Counted from the first letter of the stretch, positions 25,211 through 34,424 are shown. The stretch: 62,979 bases of DNA from an uncultured Bacteroidales bacterium (GCA_902802285.1 CADCLI010000002.1:1-62979), one strand, 5' to 3'. A program made the numbers and translations. Notes: generated from the sequence alone by a model not told the origin.

Positions 25211-27568
25211 ATGTTTATACACTATCTTAAAATCGCTATCCGCAACATCCGTAAGTTCGCTCTGCAGAACACAATCTGCATTCTGGGTCTTGCAGCAGGA
25301 TTTGTTTGCTTCTGCCTTACTTCCATCTGCGTTCATTATGAGAATACGTATGACACTTTCCATAAGGACTGGCAGAATATCTGGTCTTTTGATGTAAGCG
25401 ATGCAGATAAATCGGCTAGTCTGAGCAGTGACATCAGGCCTTTTCAGGCATATATTAAGTCATTTGATGATATAACCAAGTGGCCGGAAGTGGAGATGGT
25501 AGTGCCCTTTGAAATATGGGGTGGTGCCAGTGGAACAAAACGTATCATCATAATCAATGAATCATTCACCAGATTGTTCAACCTGGAACTGGTTAGTGGG
25601 GATATGAGTTTTCTTAATGACCCAAATCTGGTAGCAATATCGGAATCATACGCAAAAGAGTGCTTTGGTGATGAGAATCCCATTGGTAAGGCCATAGATG
25701 ATATTGGAAACAACCGTTGGTTTTTTGACAGCGGAATCCATTATGTAGGAGCGGTCATCAAGGACTGGAAACACTCTTTCCTTGATTTTGCCATGCTGGT
25801 TTGTGAAGAGCCTCAGGGACGACGTCATTATGGCGAGCTTACTGATGTCCTGCTTAAAGTCAAGCCGGGAAGTGACCTTAATGCTCTTGCCGATAAGGTG
25901 AGCAATTCAATCCTTGAATACAACAGCCATTATAAGAGAGAGTATGTTCCGGTCAATATCAGTGGAATACATAAGATTCTAAGGGGAAATCTCCTTGAGA
26001 TGAGTATGGACAGTGTAACCATTATCTCATGGACAAGCCTGTTGCTCATAATCTGCTCAATAATCAACTATCTGATATTCTTCCTGAACAGCCTTGCTGA
26101 CAGACGTCATGAGATGGGACTTCGCGTGGTTCATGGCTCTACGCCAAGGGATCTTACCGTAATGCTGTCAGTGAATATCCTTGTGGTGCTGGCAATAGCA
26201 TATGCCATAGGTATTGTGGCCGATCTGTTCCTTGTGGGGCCCTTCTGCACCTTTGCAGGCTTTGATCTGCCGGAATCCTACTTTATAGGTGGCAGCCTGC
26301 TGTTTATGCTCATTATACTTGTATTCTCAGTGATGCTTTGCACTGCGTTGTCACACCTGGTAAGCAGGAGATTGTTGCATGAATCAGTTGTAAACAAGCG
26401 TTCGTCAAACGTGCTGTCACAGGTGAGTGTCGCCGTACAGCTGGCATTCAGCATATTCTTTGTCTTCTCTACCGTATGTATCAGTCATCAGTACCGGGAT
26501 ATATTCAAGAAGGATTGGGGGCTGGCTACAAAGAACAGGGCGTTGCTTGAGATGGGCCAGAAATATGTCTATGATGAGAACGGATTCAGAGAGGTGGATA
26601 CATCTGGGTTTATAGATCAGATAAAGGGCTTGCCGATGGTAGAAGAGGTTATTGCTGATGGCACTCTGCTTATGGGCGGCGTAAATATAGGCTTGTCTGA
26701 CGGCTATCTTTCAGTGAATCCGGATGATGAAGGTATAGCGGCTTGTACCGACCCCGGAATACAGGAACCGTGGAGACCTATTTACGGCTTTACCGTAGTG
26801 CAGGGTGAACTGCCGCAACGCAGGCTGGACTGGGAGAATGAGATTGTAATAACGGCCGATGTAGCCAGACAGCTGGGGCTTGAGGACGCGGTTGGCAAGT
26901 CTATATATCTTCGTCCCAAATGGGGTTCCTGGGATGCTTCCAACAGACCCAGGGAATTCAAGGTGATAGCTGTCCTAAAGGAGATGTATTTTGCAGGACC
27001 TCTTAAAAGACCGTTGCCCTTGTATCTCATAAACGGTTCATCGTCATATGCCACCCTTTACATTCAATACAAGGAGGGAACCCGTAATCTGTTGGAACAG
27101 GAGATTGACAAGATAGGTCTTTCTGGTAGGCTACTGTTCTCGGAGGATGCATTTCTGGAAAGAAGAGTAGAGAGTACAATGAAACTGTTTCCATTGTTGC
27201 TCATATTCTCAGCTATCTGCATACTCATATCCGTGTCGGGCGTATGGTCTGTGGTTATTCTGTCCTGCCGTAAGAGACGCAGGGAGATTGCCATCCGCAA
27301 GACATTCGGCGCCCGAACATGGGATGTTTTCTCCATATTTTTGCGCCAGCACGGCGTGATATTGGCTGTGGCCTCCGTTCCTGCATTCGGCTTGGGATTC
27401 CTGTTCATAAACCATTGGCGGGGGCAGTTCCAGCAGCAGGCCGTGGTAAGCTGGTGGATCTATGCCTTAGTCCTGGCCGGAATGGCTGCACTTATTTATC
27501 TTGTGGTAGTATGCAGCGTTCTGCGTACCGCCCGCGAAAATCCTGCGGATGTCATCAAGAGCGAGTGA
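25211..27568 (+). CDS. FtsX/MacB-type ABC permease 4
   Basis: The 785-residue permease follows the family plan. The N-terminal helix is CILGLAAGFVCFCLTSICV. Coupling motifs are DRRHEMGLRVVHGSTP and RKRRREIAIRKTFGART, and the C-terminus is NPADVIKSE. The first ~30 codons are very like those of permease 3 (MFIHYLKIAIRNIRKFALQN), whereas the periplasmic parts differ strongly. Leader 5 of the ATPase begins right after its stop codon. Confidence 0.92.
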   Translation: MFIHYLKIAIRNIRKFALQNTICILGLAAGFVCFCLTSICVHYENTYDTFHKDWQNIWSFDVSDADKSASLSSDIRPFQAYIKSFDDITKWPEVEMVVPFEIWGGASGTKRIIIINESFTRLFNLELVSGDMSFLNDPNLVAISESYAKECFGDENPIGKAIDDIGNNRWFFDSGIHYVGAVIKDWKHSFLDFAMLVCEEPQGRRHYGELTDVLLKVKPGSDLNALADKVSNSILEYNSHYKREYVPVNISGIHKILRGNLLEMSMDSVTIISWTSLLLIICSIINYLIFFLNSLADRRHEMGLRVVHGSTPRDLTVMLSVNILVVLAIAYAIGIVADLFLVGPFCTFAGFDLPESYFIGGSLLFMLIILVFSVMLCTALSHLVSRRLLHESVVNKRSSNVLSQVSVAVQLAFSIFFVFSTVCISHQYRDIFKKDWGLATKNRALLEMGQKYVYDENGFREVDTSGFIDQIKGLPMVEEVIADGTLLMGGVNIGLSDGYLSVNPDDEGIAACTDPGIQEPWRPIYGFTVVQGELPQRRLDWENEIVITADVARQLGLEDAVGKSIYLRPKWGSWDASNRPREFKVIAVLKEMYFAGPLKRPLPLYLINGSSSYATLYIQYKEGTRNLLEQEIDKIGLSGRLLFSEDAFLERRVESTMKLFPLLLIFSAICILISVSGVWSVVILSCRKRRREIAIRKTFGARTWDVFSIFLRQHGVILAVASVPAFGLGFLFINHWRGQFQQQAVVSWWIYALVLAGMAALIYLVVVCSVLRTARENPADVIKSE

Positions 27569-27654
27569 GTGTCAAAAAATTAGACGATTTTGGGGCGGAA
27601 AGTGCGATTTTGATGTTTTTTCTTGGAGAATGGAGTAGTTGAGGGATAATTTTG
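27569..27654 (+). promoter_or_regulatory. Regulon leader 5, for the ABC ATPase
   Basis: 86 bp starting at the base after the permease 4 stop: GTGTC box, two 20-bp-spaced boxes (ACGATTTTG, GCGATTTTG) and CTTG-N21-TAATTTTG (-7 at 27647-27654). ATG 27694 is 39 bp downstream. It should drive the ATPase and permease 5. Confidence 0.85.
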
Positions 27655-27693
27655 AGTCAGAAATAAATAATCAATAACCTAATAATTTGAAAT

Positions 27694-28368
27694 ATGATTG
27701 AAGTACAGAATTTACAGAAGATCTTCCGTACGGAGGAAGTTGAGACCTGGGCGCTGAATGATGTATCGTTCACGGTTGCCGACGGTGAGTTTGTGGCCAT
27801 CATGGGCCCGTCAGGTTGCGGTAAGTCAACCCTTCTTAATATCCTTGGTTTGCTGGACAACCCCACCAAGGGCAGTTACAAGCTTCAAGGGGTTGAGGTA
27901 GCTACGCTTGATGAGAACCATCGCACAGACTTGCGTAAGGGTGTGATTGGATTTGTGTTCCAGAGCTTTAACCTGATTGATGAGCTTAACGTGCGTGAGA
28001 ACATAGAGCTGCCGCTGCTCTATATGGGCGTGCCCGCCAAGGAGCGTCGCCGCCGCGCCGAGGAGGTTATGGAGCGCATGAACATCTCTCACCGCGAGAA
28101 ACATTTCCCCAACCAGCTGAGCGGTGGTCAGCAGCAGCGTGTAGCCATAGCCCGCGCCGTGATAGCAGGCCCCAAGCTGATCCTGGCCGATGAGCCCACC
28201 GGTAATCTGGATTCAGTGAACGGTCAGGAGGTGATGAACCTCTTGAAGGAACTCAACCAGCAGGGAACAACAGTTGTAATGGTAACTCACAGCCGTCACG
28301 ACGCATCGTACGCCAACCGCATAATCAACCTGTTTGACGGAAGCATAGTAAAGGAACTCCCGCTATAA
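27694..28368 (+). CDS. ABC exporter ATPase, LolD/MacB type
   Basis: The 224-residue cytoplasmic ATPase powers FtsX-type permeases. It has Walker [10 protein letters not shown] (38-46), the Q-loop in [14 protein letters not shown], signature LSGGQQQR (142-149), Walker [13 protein letters not shown] with catalytic Glu167, and a switch His in MVTHSR. The closest groups are LolD, MacB N-domain and FtsE; the extra [15 protein letters not shown] segment is MacB/LolD-like. It is the only such ATPase in the window and stands beside six permeases, so sharing is likely. Permease 5 follows after 87 bp that hold two palindromic elements. Confidence 0.95.
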   Translation: MIEVQNLQKIFRTEEVETWALNDVSFTVADGEFVAIMGPSGCGKSTLLNILGLLDNPTKGSYKLQGVEVATLDENHRTDLRKGVIGFVFQSFNLIDELNVRENIELPLLYMGVPAKERRRRAEEVMERMNISHREKHFPNQLSGGQQQRVAIARAVIAGPKLILADEPTGNLDSVNGQEVMNLLKELNQQGTTVVMVTHSRHDASYANRIINLFDGSIVKELPL

Positions 28369-28370
28369 AA

Positions 28371-28437
28371 GTGACGCATTGTTAAACGACCCCTTTGCGT
28401 CAAAAGTGACGCATTGTTAAACGACCCCTTCGCGTCA
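28371..28437. repeat. Two tandem GTGACGC elements
   Basis: GTGACGCATTGTTAAACGAC continues CCCTTTGCGTCA at 28371-28402, and the same element recurs at 28406-28437 with one change (CTTCGCG), a 35-bp period. They fill the gap between the ATPase and permease 5. Arms are GTGACGC/GCGTCA(C); the loop keeps the ACGACCCC core. Confidence 0.75.
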
Positions 28438-28455
28438 AAATTGAAAAAAACCTTT

Positions 28456-30741
28456 ATGTTTTTGCATTACATTAAGACCGCTTGGACGAGCATTCGTAGC
28501 AACTGGGTTTACAGTCTGCTCAGTGTTTGCTGTCTCTCTATAGGTACAGCAATGTTCTCCATGCTGTTCTATGGCATCAACTATGATGATTTCTTTAAGA
28601 ACCGGCTACCCGGTCACAAACGGAGCCGGTTTGTTTGCATGACAACGCCGGGAAATCATGTAGGGCTGCAGGATAGGATATATCGCTCACAGTTGCCATA
28701 CCTGGATTACAAGACTCTGTTGGATTTGCCGGAAATAGAATCTGTAAGTGTAGGCGGTGGCATGTCGGCCCATTTGTCTTTTGCCGATTCGGTCAAGGTA
28801 TATGGAATGGGGCCGGTAAAAGGAGTTTATGTTGATGGCGATTATTTCAAATACTGGAATCTCTCTCTCTTGTATGGTGACAGAGTGCCACAGAACGAGA
28901 ATGAGATAGTAGTATCAGAGTCACTTCTTAAGCGCATGGGTTATGACAAGGATATAAGCCAATGTCTTGTCAAGACTGAGACCTACCGGATAGGCAGAGA
29001 ATATCAGATTGTAAATGTGGTGCGTGATGACAAATGGCGTCGCAGCTGTGGTTATGACGTTTTTTTCAGTGCTCAGGACTGGAAGATCCAAGGTTTTACA
29101 TTTTACGATGTCGATGTTGTACTTAAGGAGGGAGCCGACGTAAATGATATAAACAATAGGCTGAGCGTTACCTTGGTAGATGATGGTGAGGGAAACAGGA
29201 AGATTCTGCAACTGGCCGGATTCCATGAGAATCCCGGTGACAGGATGGAAAAGCTGTTGCTTAGCATGTTGAGCATTCTGGTTCTCCTTGTTGCCGTAAC
29301 AAATTACCTCAAGCATCTGGCAATGGTGCTCAAGCAGCGTAACCGGGCCAACATAATCCGATATAGCCTGGGAGCCAGACAGAGTAGTCTTGCGTTTATG
29401 CTGGTAGCCGAAGTCATAATCATACTGCTATTATCATTTGCCATAGCCCAATATATCACAATCCTTGTCTGCTCATGGGTCAACCAGACAGTTTATATGG
29501 GAGACCGTTATTTCCATTTAGCGGATTTGATATGGTTGAATACATTGACCACTGTGTGCATTGCCTTTGTAGGCGTTGTGGTATGCCGGATAGCGGTATT
29601 TGGGCAGAATAAGGTTCTGAGGAACAGGATTGTGGCCTACCAGCGTGAGCGGAAAGTGCTGAAATACATAATAATCGGCATAGAGACATCGGTTGCAGTT
29701 ATGGCATTGGCATCGGCTCTTGACATAGCATCTACAGCACCAAAACCATATAACCCGCTTTCCAGGTCAGAAACCCGCAGGACTTTCTTTGTTCAGACCG
29801 AGGAAGGCGATTCATATACTGACAATCAGCAGGCATTCTGCAATTTGGTCAGAAGGATGCCACAGGTTGAGGATATGGTGTCTTCTGAGTACGACTGGAA
29901 CGGATCGCATGCAAGTCAGTTCAATGTTCAAGGCAGAATGGAATGGTTGTTTGAAAAAGGTTATGATATACGTTATTTCCGGTTCTTCAATATCCCGATA
30001 GAATGGCTTGATCCTACGCATCCTACAAGCGGATATCTGATAGACCGGCATACGTACGAAAGGTATATGAGGGATAGTGTGGATTTAAGTAATATATCAA
30101 GTACAAGTTACAACACTGTCATCCCTATTCATATAACCGGAGTGTATGAACATTATATGCTGGGTGATCCTTATGAGACCGCTGGAGATGTAGGTGGGCT
30201 GTTCCAGTATCATCCCATATCGGAATATTATACAAACTTTTTTGTAAGGTTCCGTGAAGGTGTTTCAAAGACTGAGGCTGAGACACTTCTGCGTAATGCC
30301 TGGAAAGAGGTTAATCCGTCATCTATGGAGGATGTCAGGATAATATCCATACCCAAATATACCGACGATGAATATCGCTTTGCAGCGTTGGGATTCCAGA
30401 TAGGCGGAATGGTGTGCATACTGCTGGTGATACTGAGCGTGACATCATCCATATCGGCCGAAACCAACGTACGCCGCAAGGAAGTGGCTTTGCGCAAAAT
30501 CAACGGTGCAAAGGGCAGGAACATAATGGCCCTGTTCATCAGGCCGTACTGCATAATACTGGCAGTGGCATTCCCCATAGGCATTCTGGCTTCATTGGCT
30601 TTGCTTGGTCATGCAGGACTGTATGTCTGGATTGCACCTGTTACGCTGGTGGCAATTGCGCTCATTGTGGCTCTCTCAGTATGGAGCAAGATACGCGCCA
30701 TAATGCGCACCAATCCGGCCGATGTAATCAAAAGCGAGTGA
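28456..30741 (+). CDS. FtsX/MacB-type ABC permease 5
   Basis: The 761-residue protein is a second subtype, shared with permease 6. The C-terminal coupling motif is RRKEVALRKINGAKGRN instead of RRREIA, and the first one is reduced (QRNRANIIRYSLGAR). The N-terminal helix is LLSVCCLSIGTAMFSMLFYG. It ends NPADVIKSE. The start is MFLHYIKTAW (ATG 28456); the track-like upstream TTG reading crosses the palindromic elements. It has no leader of its own and probably depends on leader 5 through the ATPase transcript. Its last 39 bases are part of the 108-bp inverted repeat. Confidence 0.92.
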   Translation: MFLHYIKTAWTSIRSNWVYSLLSVCCLSIGTAMFSMLFYGINYDDFFKNRLPGHKRSRFVCMTTPGNHVGLQDRIYRSQLPYLDYKTLLDLPEIESVSVGGGMSAHLSFADSVKVYGMGPVKGVYVDGDYFKYWNLSLLYGDRVPQNENEIVVSESLLKRMGYDKDISQCLVKTETYRIGREYQIVNVVRDDKWRRSCGYDVFFSAQDWKIQGFTFYDVDVVLKEGADVNDINNRLSVTLVDDGEGNRKILQLAGFHENPGDRMEKLLLSMLSILVLLVAVTNYLKHLAMVLKQRNRANIIRYSLGARQSSLAFMLVAEVIIILLLSFAIAQYITILVCSWVNQTVYMGDRYFHLADLIWLNTLTTVCIAFVGVVVCRIAVFGQNKVLRNRIVAYQRERKVLKYIIIGIETSVAVMALASALDIASTAPKPYNPLSRSETRRTFFVQTEEGDSYTDNQQAFCNLVRRMPQVEDMVSSEYDWNGSHASQFNVQGRMEWLFEKGYDIRYFRFFNIPIEWLDPTHPTSGYLIDRHTYERYMRDSVDLSNISSTSYNTVIPIHITGVYEHYMLGDPYETAGDVGGLFQYHPISEYYTNFFVRFREGVSKTEAETLLRNAWKEVNPSSMEDVRIISIPKYTDDEYRFAALGFQIGGMVCILLVILSVTSSISAETNVRRKEVALRKINGAKGRNIMALFIRPYCIILAVAFPIGILASLALLGHAGLYVWIAPVTLVAIALIVALSVWSKIRAIMRTNPADVIKSE

Positions 30742-30810
30742 CGCATTAGGATCGTTTCCAGAAAATGTGATTTTTAAACCAAATTCTATGCCGAAAATGT
30801 GATTTATTCA
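30703..30810 (+). repeat. Long inverted repeat, left copy
   Basis: 108 bp that reappear inverted at 37187-37294 with about four mismatches. It covers the last 39 bases of permease 5 (MRTNPADVIKSE stop), a GTGACGCATTAGG half-element, and two AAAATGTGATTT repeats (30762-30773, 30794-30805). In this copy the far end serves as the upstream region of the DUF4143 ATPase gene. Confidence 0.9.
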
Positions 30811-30811
30811 G

Positions 30812-30840
30812 TATTTTTGCATCGGATTTTGTGATTTTTG
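30812..30840 (+). promoter_or_regulatory. Promoter and repeat box of the second DUF4143 ATPase
   Basis: The -7 TATTTTTG (30812-30819) is followed by GCATCG and GATTTTGTGATTTTTG (30825-30840). That stretch is a third, diverged copy of the AAAATGTGATTT motif found twice just upstream in the inverted repeat. ATG is at 30844. An autoregulatory role is inferred. Confidence 0.5.
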
Positions 30841-30843
30841 CTT

Positions 30844-32229
30844 ATGGAACTCCTTAAAAGAAAGATAGATAACTATCTCAAAGACTGGAAAAACAACCCT
30901 GAGCGCAAACCGCTCATTGTAAAAGGCGCCAGACAGATTGGAAAAACCGAGTCTATACGCGCGTTTGCAAAGGCCAACTATGAGTCCGTGCTTGAAATCA
31001 ACTTTGTGCTCCAGAAGAAATTCAGAGCCATATTTAATGACGGCTATGAGGTGGATACCATTATCAGGAACATCACTCTGCTGGAGCCATCATGGAAGAT
31101 TATCCCGCATAAGACCCTATTGTTTTTTGATGAGCTTCAGAAATGCCCAGACTGCGCCACATCACTCAAGTCTTTCTGTGAGGACGGACGGTTTGACGTT
31201 ATCTGCTCCGGCTCTCTGATGGGTATTTACTATGAGGAGATTGAATCAAACGCTGTGGGATTCAAGGAGGATTATGATATGCACTCCATGGACTTTGAGG
31301 AGTTTCTATGGGCAAAGGGGTATTCGCAGCAGCAGATTGACAGTCTCTACGCCCACATGCTCCACCTTACCCCATTCTCCAGTCTTGAAATGGACACCAT
31401 GATGGACATCTTCCGTGATTACATGACCATAGGAGGAATGCCGGAAGTTGTAAAGACATATATTGACAACGGCCATTTTGGCGGAACGCTCAAAATCCAG
31501 CGTCAACTGCTAAAAGACTATGAGGAGGATATAACCAAATATGCCAAGGAGACCGACAAGGCCAAGATTCTGGCCGTCTATAAGCATATATCCACATTTT
31601 TGGCCAAGGATAACAAGAAATACCAGATTACCAAAGTTGCCAAGGGAGCACGCAACAGGGAATACGTAGGCTCTGTGGACTGGCTCAAGGAGGCTGGCGT
31701 AATAAACGTAGCATATTGCCTGAACAATGCAGAGCTCCCGTTAAAGGGCAACTATGATGCAAACAATTACAAGGTATATTATCATGACACAGGGCTCTTG
31801 ATTGCCTCACTTGATGAGGAGGCACAAGAGGATCTGCGTGCCAATCGTAATTTCGGCACATACAAAGGTGCCATATATGAGAATGTTGTTGGAGAAATGC
31901 TGATAAAATCGGGGTACGAAGGACTCTATTTCTACAAGCATGACAATCCGTCGCTTGAGATGGATTTCTTTGTACGTGACACTAATTCACTTATCCCTGT
32001 TGAGGTCAAGGCCAACGATGGTGCAACAGCATCCCTTAACAATCTGATAGACTGGGATTCATACCCTGACATCAGATACGGAATCAAACTTGGTTACAAA
32101 AACATAGGTTGGAATGGTAAGTTCTACACGTTCCCCTATTTCCTTGCGTTCCTCATTAAACGTTTCCTTAAGGAGAAGCAAGATTATGACGCATTAGGGT
32201 CGTTTCCCTTTGCGTCGTTTGAAAGATAA
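30844..32229 (+). CDS. DUF4143-type AAA ATPase with nuclease-like C-terminus
   Basis: The 461-residue protein has Walker A KGARQIGKTES (about 29-37), Walker B LLFFDELQKCPD, a VICSGSLMG sensor and a winged-helix-like middle (YQITKVAKGARNREYVGSVDWL). The DUF4143 part includes YYHDTGLLIAS and LEMDFFVRD...LIPVEVKA, which fits the D-(x)n-ExK pattern of PD-(D/E)XK nucleases. Biological role is unknown. Its last ~15 residues (about YDALGSFPFASFER) are encoded by a GACGC...GCGTC element (32187-32216), so the natural C-terminus may have been altered by that element. The start is ATG 30844, after TTG 30838. Confidence 0.85.
   Translation: MELLKRKIDNYLKDWKNNPERKPLIVKGARQIGKTESIRAFAKANYESVLEINFVLQKKFRAIFNDGYEVDTIIRNITLLEPSWKIIPHKTLLFFDELQKCPDCATSLKSFCEDGRFDVICSGSLMGIYYEEIESNAVGFKEDYDMHSMDFEEFLWAKGYSQQQIDSLYAHMLHLTPFSSLEMDTMMDIFRDYMTIGGMPEVVKTYIDNGHFGGTLKIQRQLLKDYEEDITKYAKETDKAKILAVYKHISTFLAKDNKKYQITKVAKGARNREYVGSVDWLKEAGVINVAYCLNNAELPLKGNYDANNYKVYYHDTGLLIASLDEEAQEDLRANRNFGTYKGAIYENVVGEMLIKSGYEGLYFYKHDNPSLEMDFFVRDTNSLIPVEVKANDGATASLNNLIDWDSYPDIRYGIKLGYKNIGWNGKFYTFPYFLAFLIKRFLKEKQDYDALGSFPFASFER
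32187..32216. repeat. GTGACGC-type element inside a coding end
   Basis: TGACGCATTAGGGTCGTTTC then CCTTTGCGTC is a variant of the dispersed palindrome. It lies within the 3' end of the DUF4143 ATPase gene and is translated. Confidence 0.6.
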
Positions 32230-32292
32230 GCAAATTCATTGTTTACAAACAACGAATCACTGATTTTTATTCAATTCATCACTTATGAACAA

Positions 32293-32327
32293 TGTTTTTG
32301 TGGTCAAAAATTTTGACCACAAAAACA
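32293..32327. terminator. 35-bp palindrome downstream of the TOPRIM gene
   Basis: TGTTTTTGTGGTCAAAA, one central base, then TTTTGACCACAAAAACA: 17-bp perfect arms. It lies 22 bp past the TOPRIM stop and 64 bp past the converging ATPase gene. A bidirectional terminator fits the A/T-rich flanks. A protein-binding palindrome is an alternative, as the centre would leave almost no RNA loop unless inner A-T pairs open. Confidence 0.6.
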
Positions 32328-32348
32328 GTAGCACATTGGGAACTGATA

Positions 32349-32945
32349 CTATTGTGCCATTACACCAAGGACATTTTCAAGATCAGCGAGCACAGTTTTG
32401 TTCTTCTCGCGGATGAGTGCCATGTCCAGGGCGGTAATAAGGGCTTTTGCCTGATAGCCCTTCTGATAAACCTTGTTTACCTTGGAATAGAGGTTAGTCA
32501 GTTTAGTGTTTCCGTCTGCCCCCTTGAGGTATTTGGGAACCTCTTTGAGTTTCAGAAAATCGCAGATGCCACTAAGGTCACAGAGAATCCAGTCTTCTAT
32601 GCTGCTGTTTATGTCCAACTGGACAAATTTCTGGACACCCATCTTAAGTATATTGCTACGGAGCGAGGTCCAATTGACAATCATGGGATTACAAGCGTCG
32701 AAGACATCAGTGTCGTAGCTGCAGCAGACGGCTTCTATGCTTATGTTTTTCTGTTTGGTGGCAGGAACAAATTCGTTCTTCAGCTTAGCCAGCAGCTTTG
32801 TCGAGTAGCGGGTTACGCCGTGGAGATTGCAGATTTTGCAGGGTAATAGCGGCATCTTGCTGACGCCGGCATAGTATGACAGCAACTGCTTGAAGAACAC
32901 TTCGTCGGTGTCTCCCTCCACGAATAGGATGATCAGTTTGTCCAT
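32349..32945 (-). CDS. TOPRIM-like protein, likely nuclease of a two-gene defence module
   Basis: The 198-residue protein opens with KLIILFVEGDTDEVFFKQLL, the TOPRIM Glu strand (Glu10). The DxD-type acidic cluster CSYDTDVFD (Asp78, Asp80, Asp83) follows. Later, LDINSSIEDWILCDLSGIC recalls the (F/I)E-W-L segment of RloB/OLD-type TOPRIM proteins. It starts 7 bp after the ABC-type ATPase gene, so the pair forms an operon. In OLD, Gabija, PARIS and RloAB systems an ATPase of this kind works with a TOPRIM nuclease. Assignment to one of these is not possible from sequence reading alone. The start is MDKLIILF (ATG 32945); the longer frame overlaps the ATPase gene. Confidence 0.65.
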   Translation of the reverse strand: MDKLIILFVEGDTDEVFFKQLLSYYAGVSKMPLLPCKICNLHGVTRYSTKLLAKLKNEFVPATKQKNISIEAVCCSYDTDVFDACNPMIVNWTSLRSNILKMGVQKFVQLDINSSIEDWILCDLSGICDFLKLKEVPKYLKGADGNTKLTNLYSKVNKVYQKGYQAKALITALDMALIREKNKTVLADLENVLGVMAQ

Positions 32946-32952
32946 AGGGTCG

Positions 32953-34182
32953 TTACCTGATAAAGTATTTATCAACGATATCGGTGTTGGACTCGGCATC
33001 CAACATGAAGTCGAACATGAATTCTCCAAATGTGAGCTCCTGATCGCCTGCGTACCTGTAAAGCTGCTTGAGCTTGGAGGGAATCACCTTGGCAAAGCGG
33101 GCCAGACCATCGTCCGACGGAAGACCGAAGTACATTTGCTCGGCCCTGAGGTGGCGCATCAGGTAAGGCGAGTGGCTGGTGAGTAGAATTTTTGTATCGG
33201 CCCCGTAGTTCTGCAAGGCGAGAAGCAGGTTCTCCATGAGGCGAGGATGCACCGAGTTCTCCGGCTCCTCCAACATAATTAGTGGTATCTGCTGCCGGCG
33301 GGCGGCGATGCATAGCGTAAACAGAAAAATCATACGCTTACTGCCGCTGGACAGCTGGATGATGCTGGTGGAACGAATACAGTACGCCTCTTTTATGCGT
33401 ACATCGTAGATTCTGGTAATTCCATCCGGAAGGGTGACCATCTCCGGAGAGAACTCTGTGATACCGGGAATCAGTTGTAGCAGGCCGTCTTCCAGCAGGG
33501 CGTAATTGTCCGGATCACTCTCCTTGAGGCGATAAAGGTATTCGCTCAGCGTCATTCCTCCAAGCAAGGCGATGCCCTTACCAGCCCCGGCGGAGAAGTA
33601 TGACTCCGGATTGTCCAGTGTCTCCAGATTGGGGACGCGGATGCCATAAACCTGCGCCGCCATAGGACTGAGATACATCGTGGACGAACGGGCGATGGCC
33701 GAAAGCGCCAACTGGAGAGGTGATACCTCAAAGAGCTTGCTGCAGCGTCCAGTGGCCGACGGAACGATGAGACATCTTTCGGCCTCACTGCGGCTGACCA
33801 TCTGCCGGAAACGCTGATCCGAGGGCTGCTTAACCTTGAGGCTCTCTGTGAGGATGGCACCATCGGCCCCGTCCTTTGCCCAGGCACAGCGGTAGCCATA
33901 CACAAACTGCCACTCTGTGCCCACCAGTTCCATACTTCCGGATATCTCGAAAGAGAAGTCCTTCCCGGGAGCTTTGCTATTGATAGGCACGAAGCGCCCC
34001 TGCAACATCTGCCTCCGCTCAGACTCCTCGGCAGAAAGGAATCTGATACCAAAATCAATAGCGCGTAGCACATTGCTCTTGCCGTAGCCGTTGGGAGCGA
34101 TGAGCGCGTTGAGCGCGCCCACCTCCAGATTCACATTCTCCAAATTGGCAATGCCGTCGATGATAAAACCGTTAATTCTCAT
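32953..34182 (-). CDS. OLD/AriA-like ABC-type ATPase
   Basis: The 409-residue SMC/ABC-class AAA ATPase (AAA_15/AAA_21 type) has Walker A APNGYGKSN (29-37), signature-like LSSGSKRMIFLFTL, Walker B PLIMLEEPENSVHP and a switch His in LLTSHSPYLMRHL. It lacks a fused TOPRIM domain, which is supplied by the next gene. Architecturally this matches the ATPase subunit of two-gene systems such as AriA of PARIS or RloA. The probable role is sensing an invader and controlling the TOPRIM effector. It stands between two unrelated P-loop ATPase genes and is transcribed against them, inside the segment bounded by the 108-bp inverted repeats. Confidence 0.75.
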   Translation of the reverse strand: MRINGFIIDGIANLENVNLEVGALNALIAPNGYGKSNVLRAIDFGIRFLSAEESERRQMLQGRFVPINSKAPGKDFSFEISGSMELVGTEWQFVYGYRCAWAKDGADGAILTESLKVKQPSDQRFRQMVSRSEAERCLIVPSATGRCSKLFEVSPLQLALSAIARSSTMYLSPMAAQVYGIRVPNLETLDNPESYFSAGAGKGIALLGGMTLSEYLYRLKESDPDNYALLEDGLLQLIPGITEFSPEMVTLPDGITRIYDVRIKEAYCIRSTSIIQLSSGSKRMIFLFTLCIAARRQQIPLIMLEEPENSVHPRLMENLLLALQNYGADTKILLTSHSPYLMRHLRAEQMYFGLPSDDGLARFAKVIPSKLKQLYRYAGDQELTFGEFMFDFMLDAESNTDIVDKYFIR

Positions 34183-34362
34183 AGTCGTGATAAAATAATT
34201 GCGTCAGATTATGACAAATCAGTGTAAAAATACAAAATTTATTTTACTCAAGCAATTTTTTCTGCAATTTCTTTAATAGCATAGTCGCAAGAGTGACGAT
34301 ATGTCGATCCTAATGCGTCGCTAATGCAGCAAGGAAAATTTGGTAGTTAAGAAAAAACATGG

Positions 34363-34397
34363 TAATATTGCATCGCGTAATTTACGTCACGTAAATT
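34363..34397 (+). promoter_or_regulatory. Promoter and 19-bp palindrome before the third ATPase
   Basis: A -7-like TAATATTG (34363-34370) is followed by GCATCG, then AATTTACGTCACGTAAATT (34379-34397), a palindrome with 9-bp arms and a one-base centre. A further GTCACG follows. ATG 34425 is 27 bp downstream. The TATTTTTG/GCATCG layout of the ATPase at 30844 is similar. Confidence 0.55.
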
Positions 34398-34424
34398 CCG
34401 TCACGCAAAAAGCGCGATAGAAAT

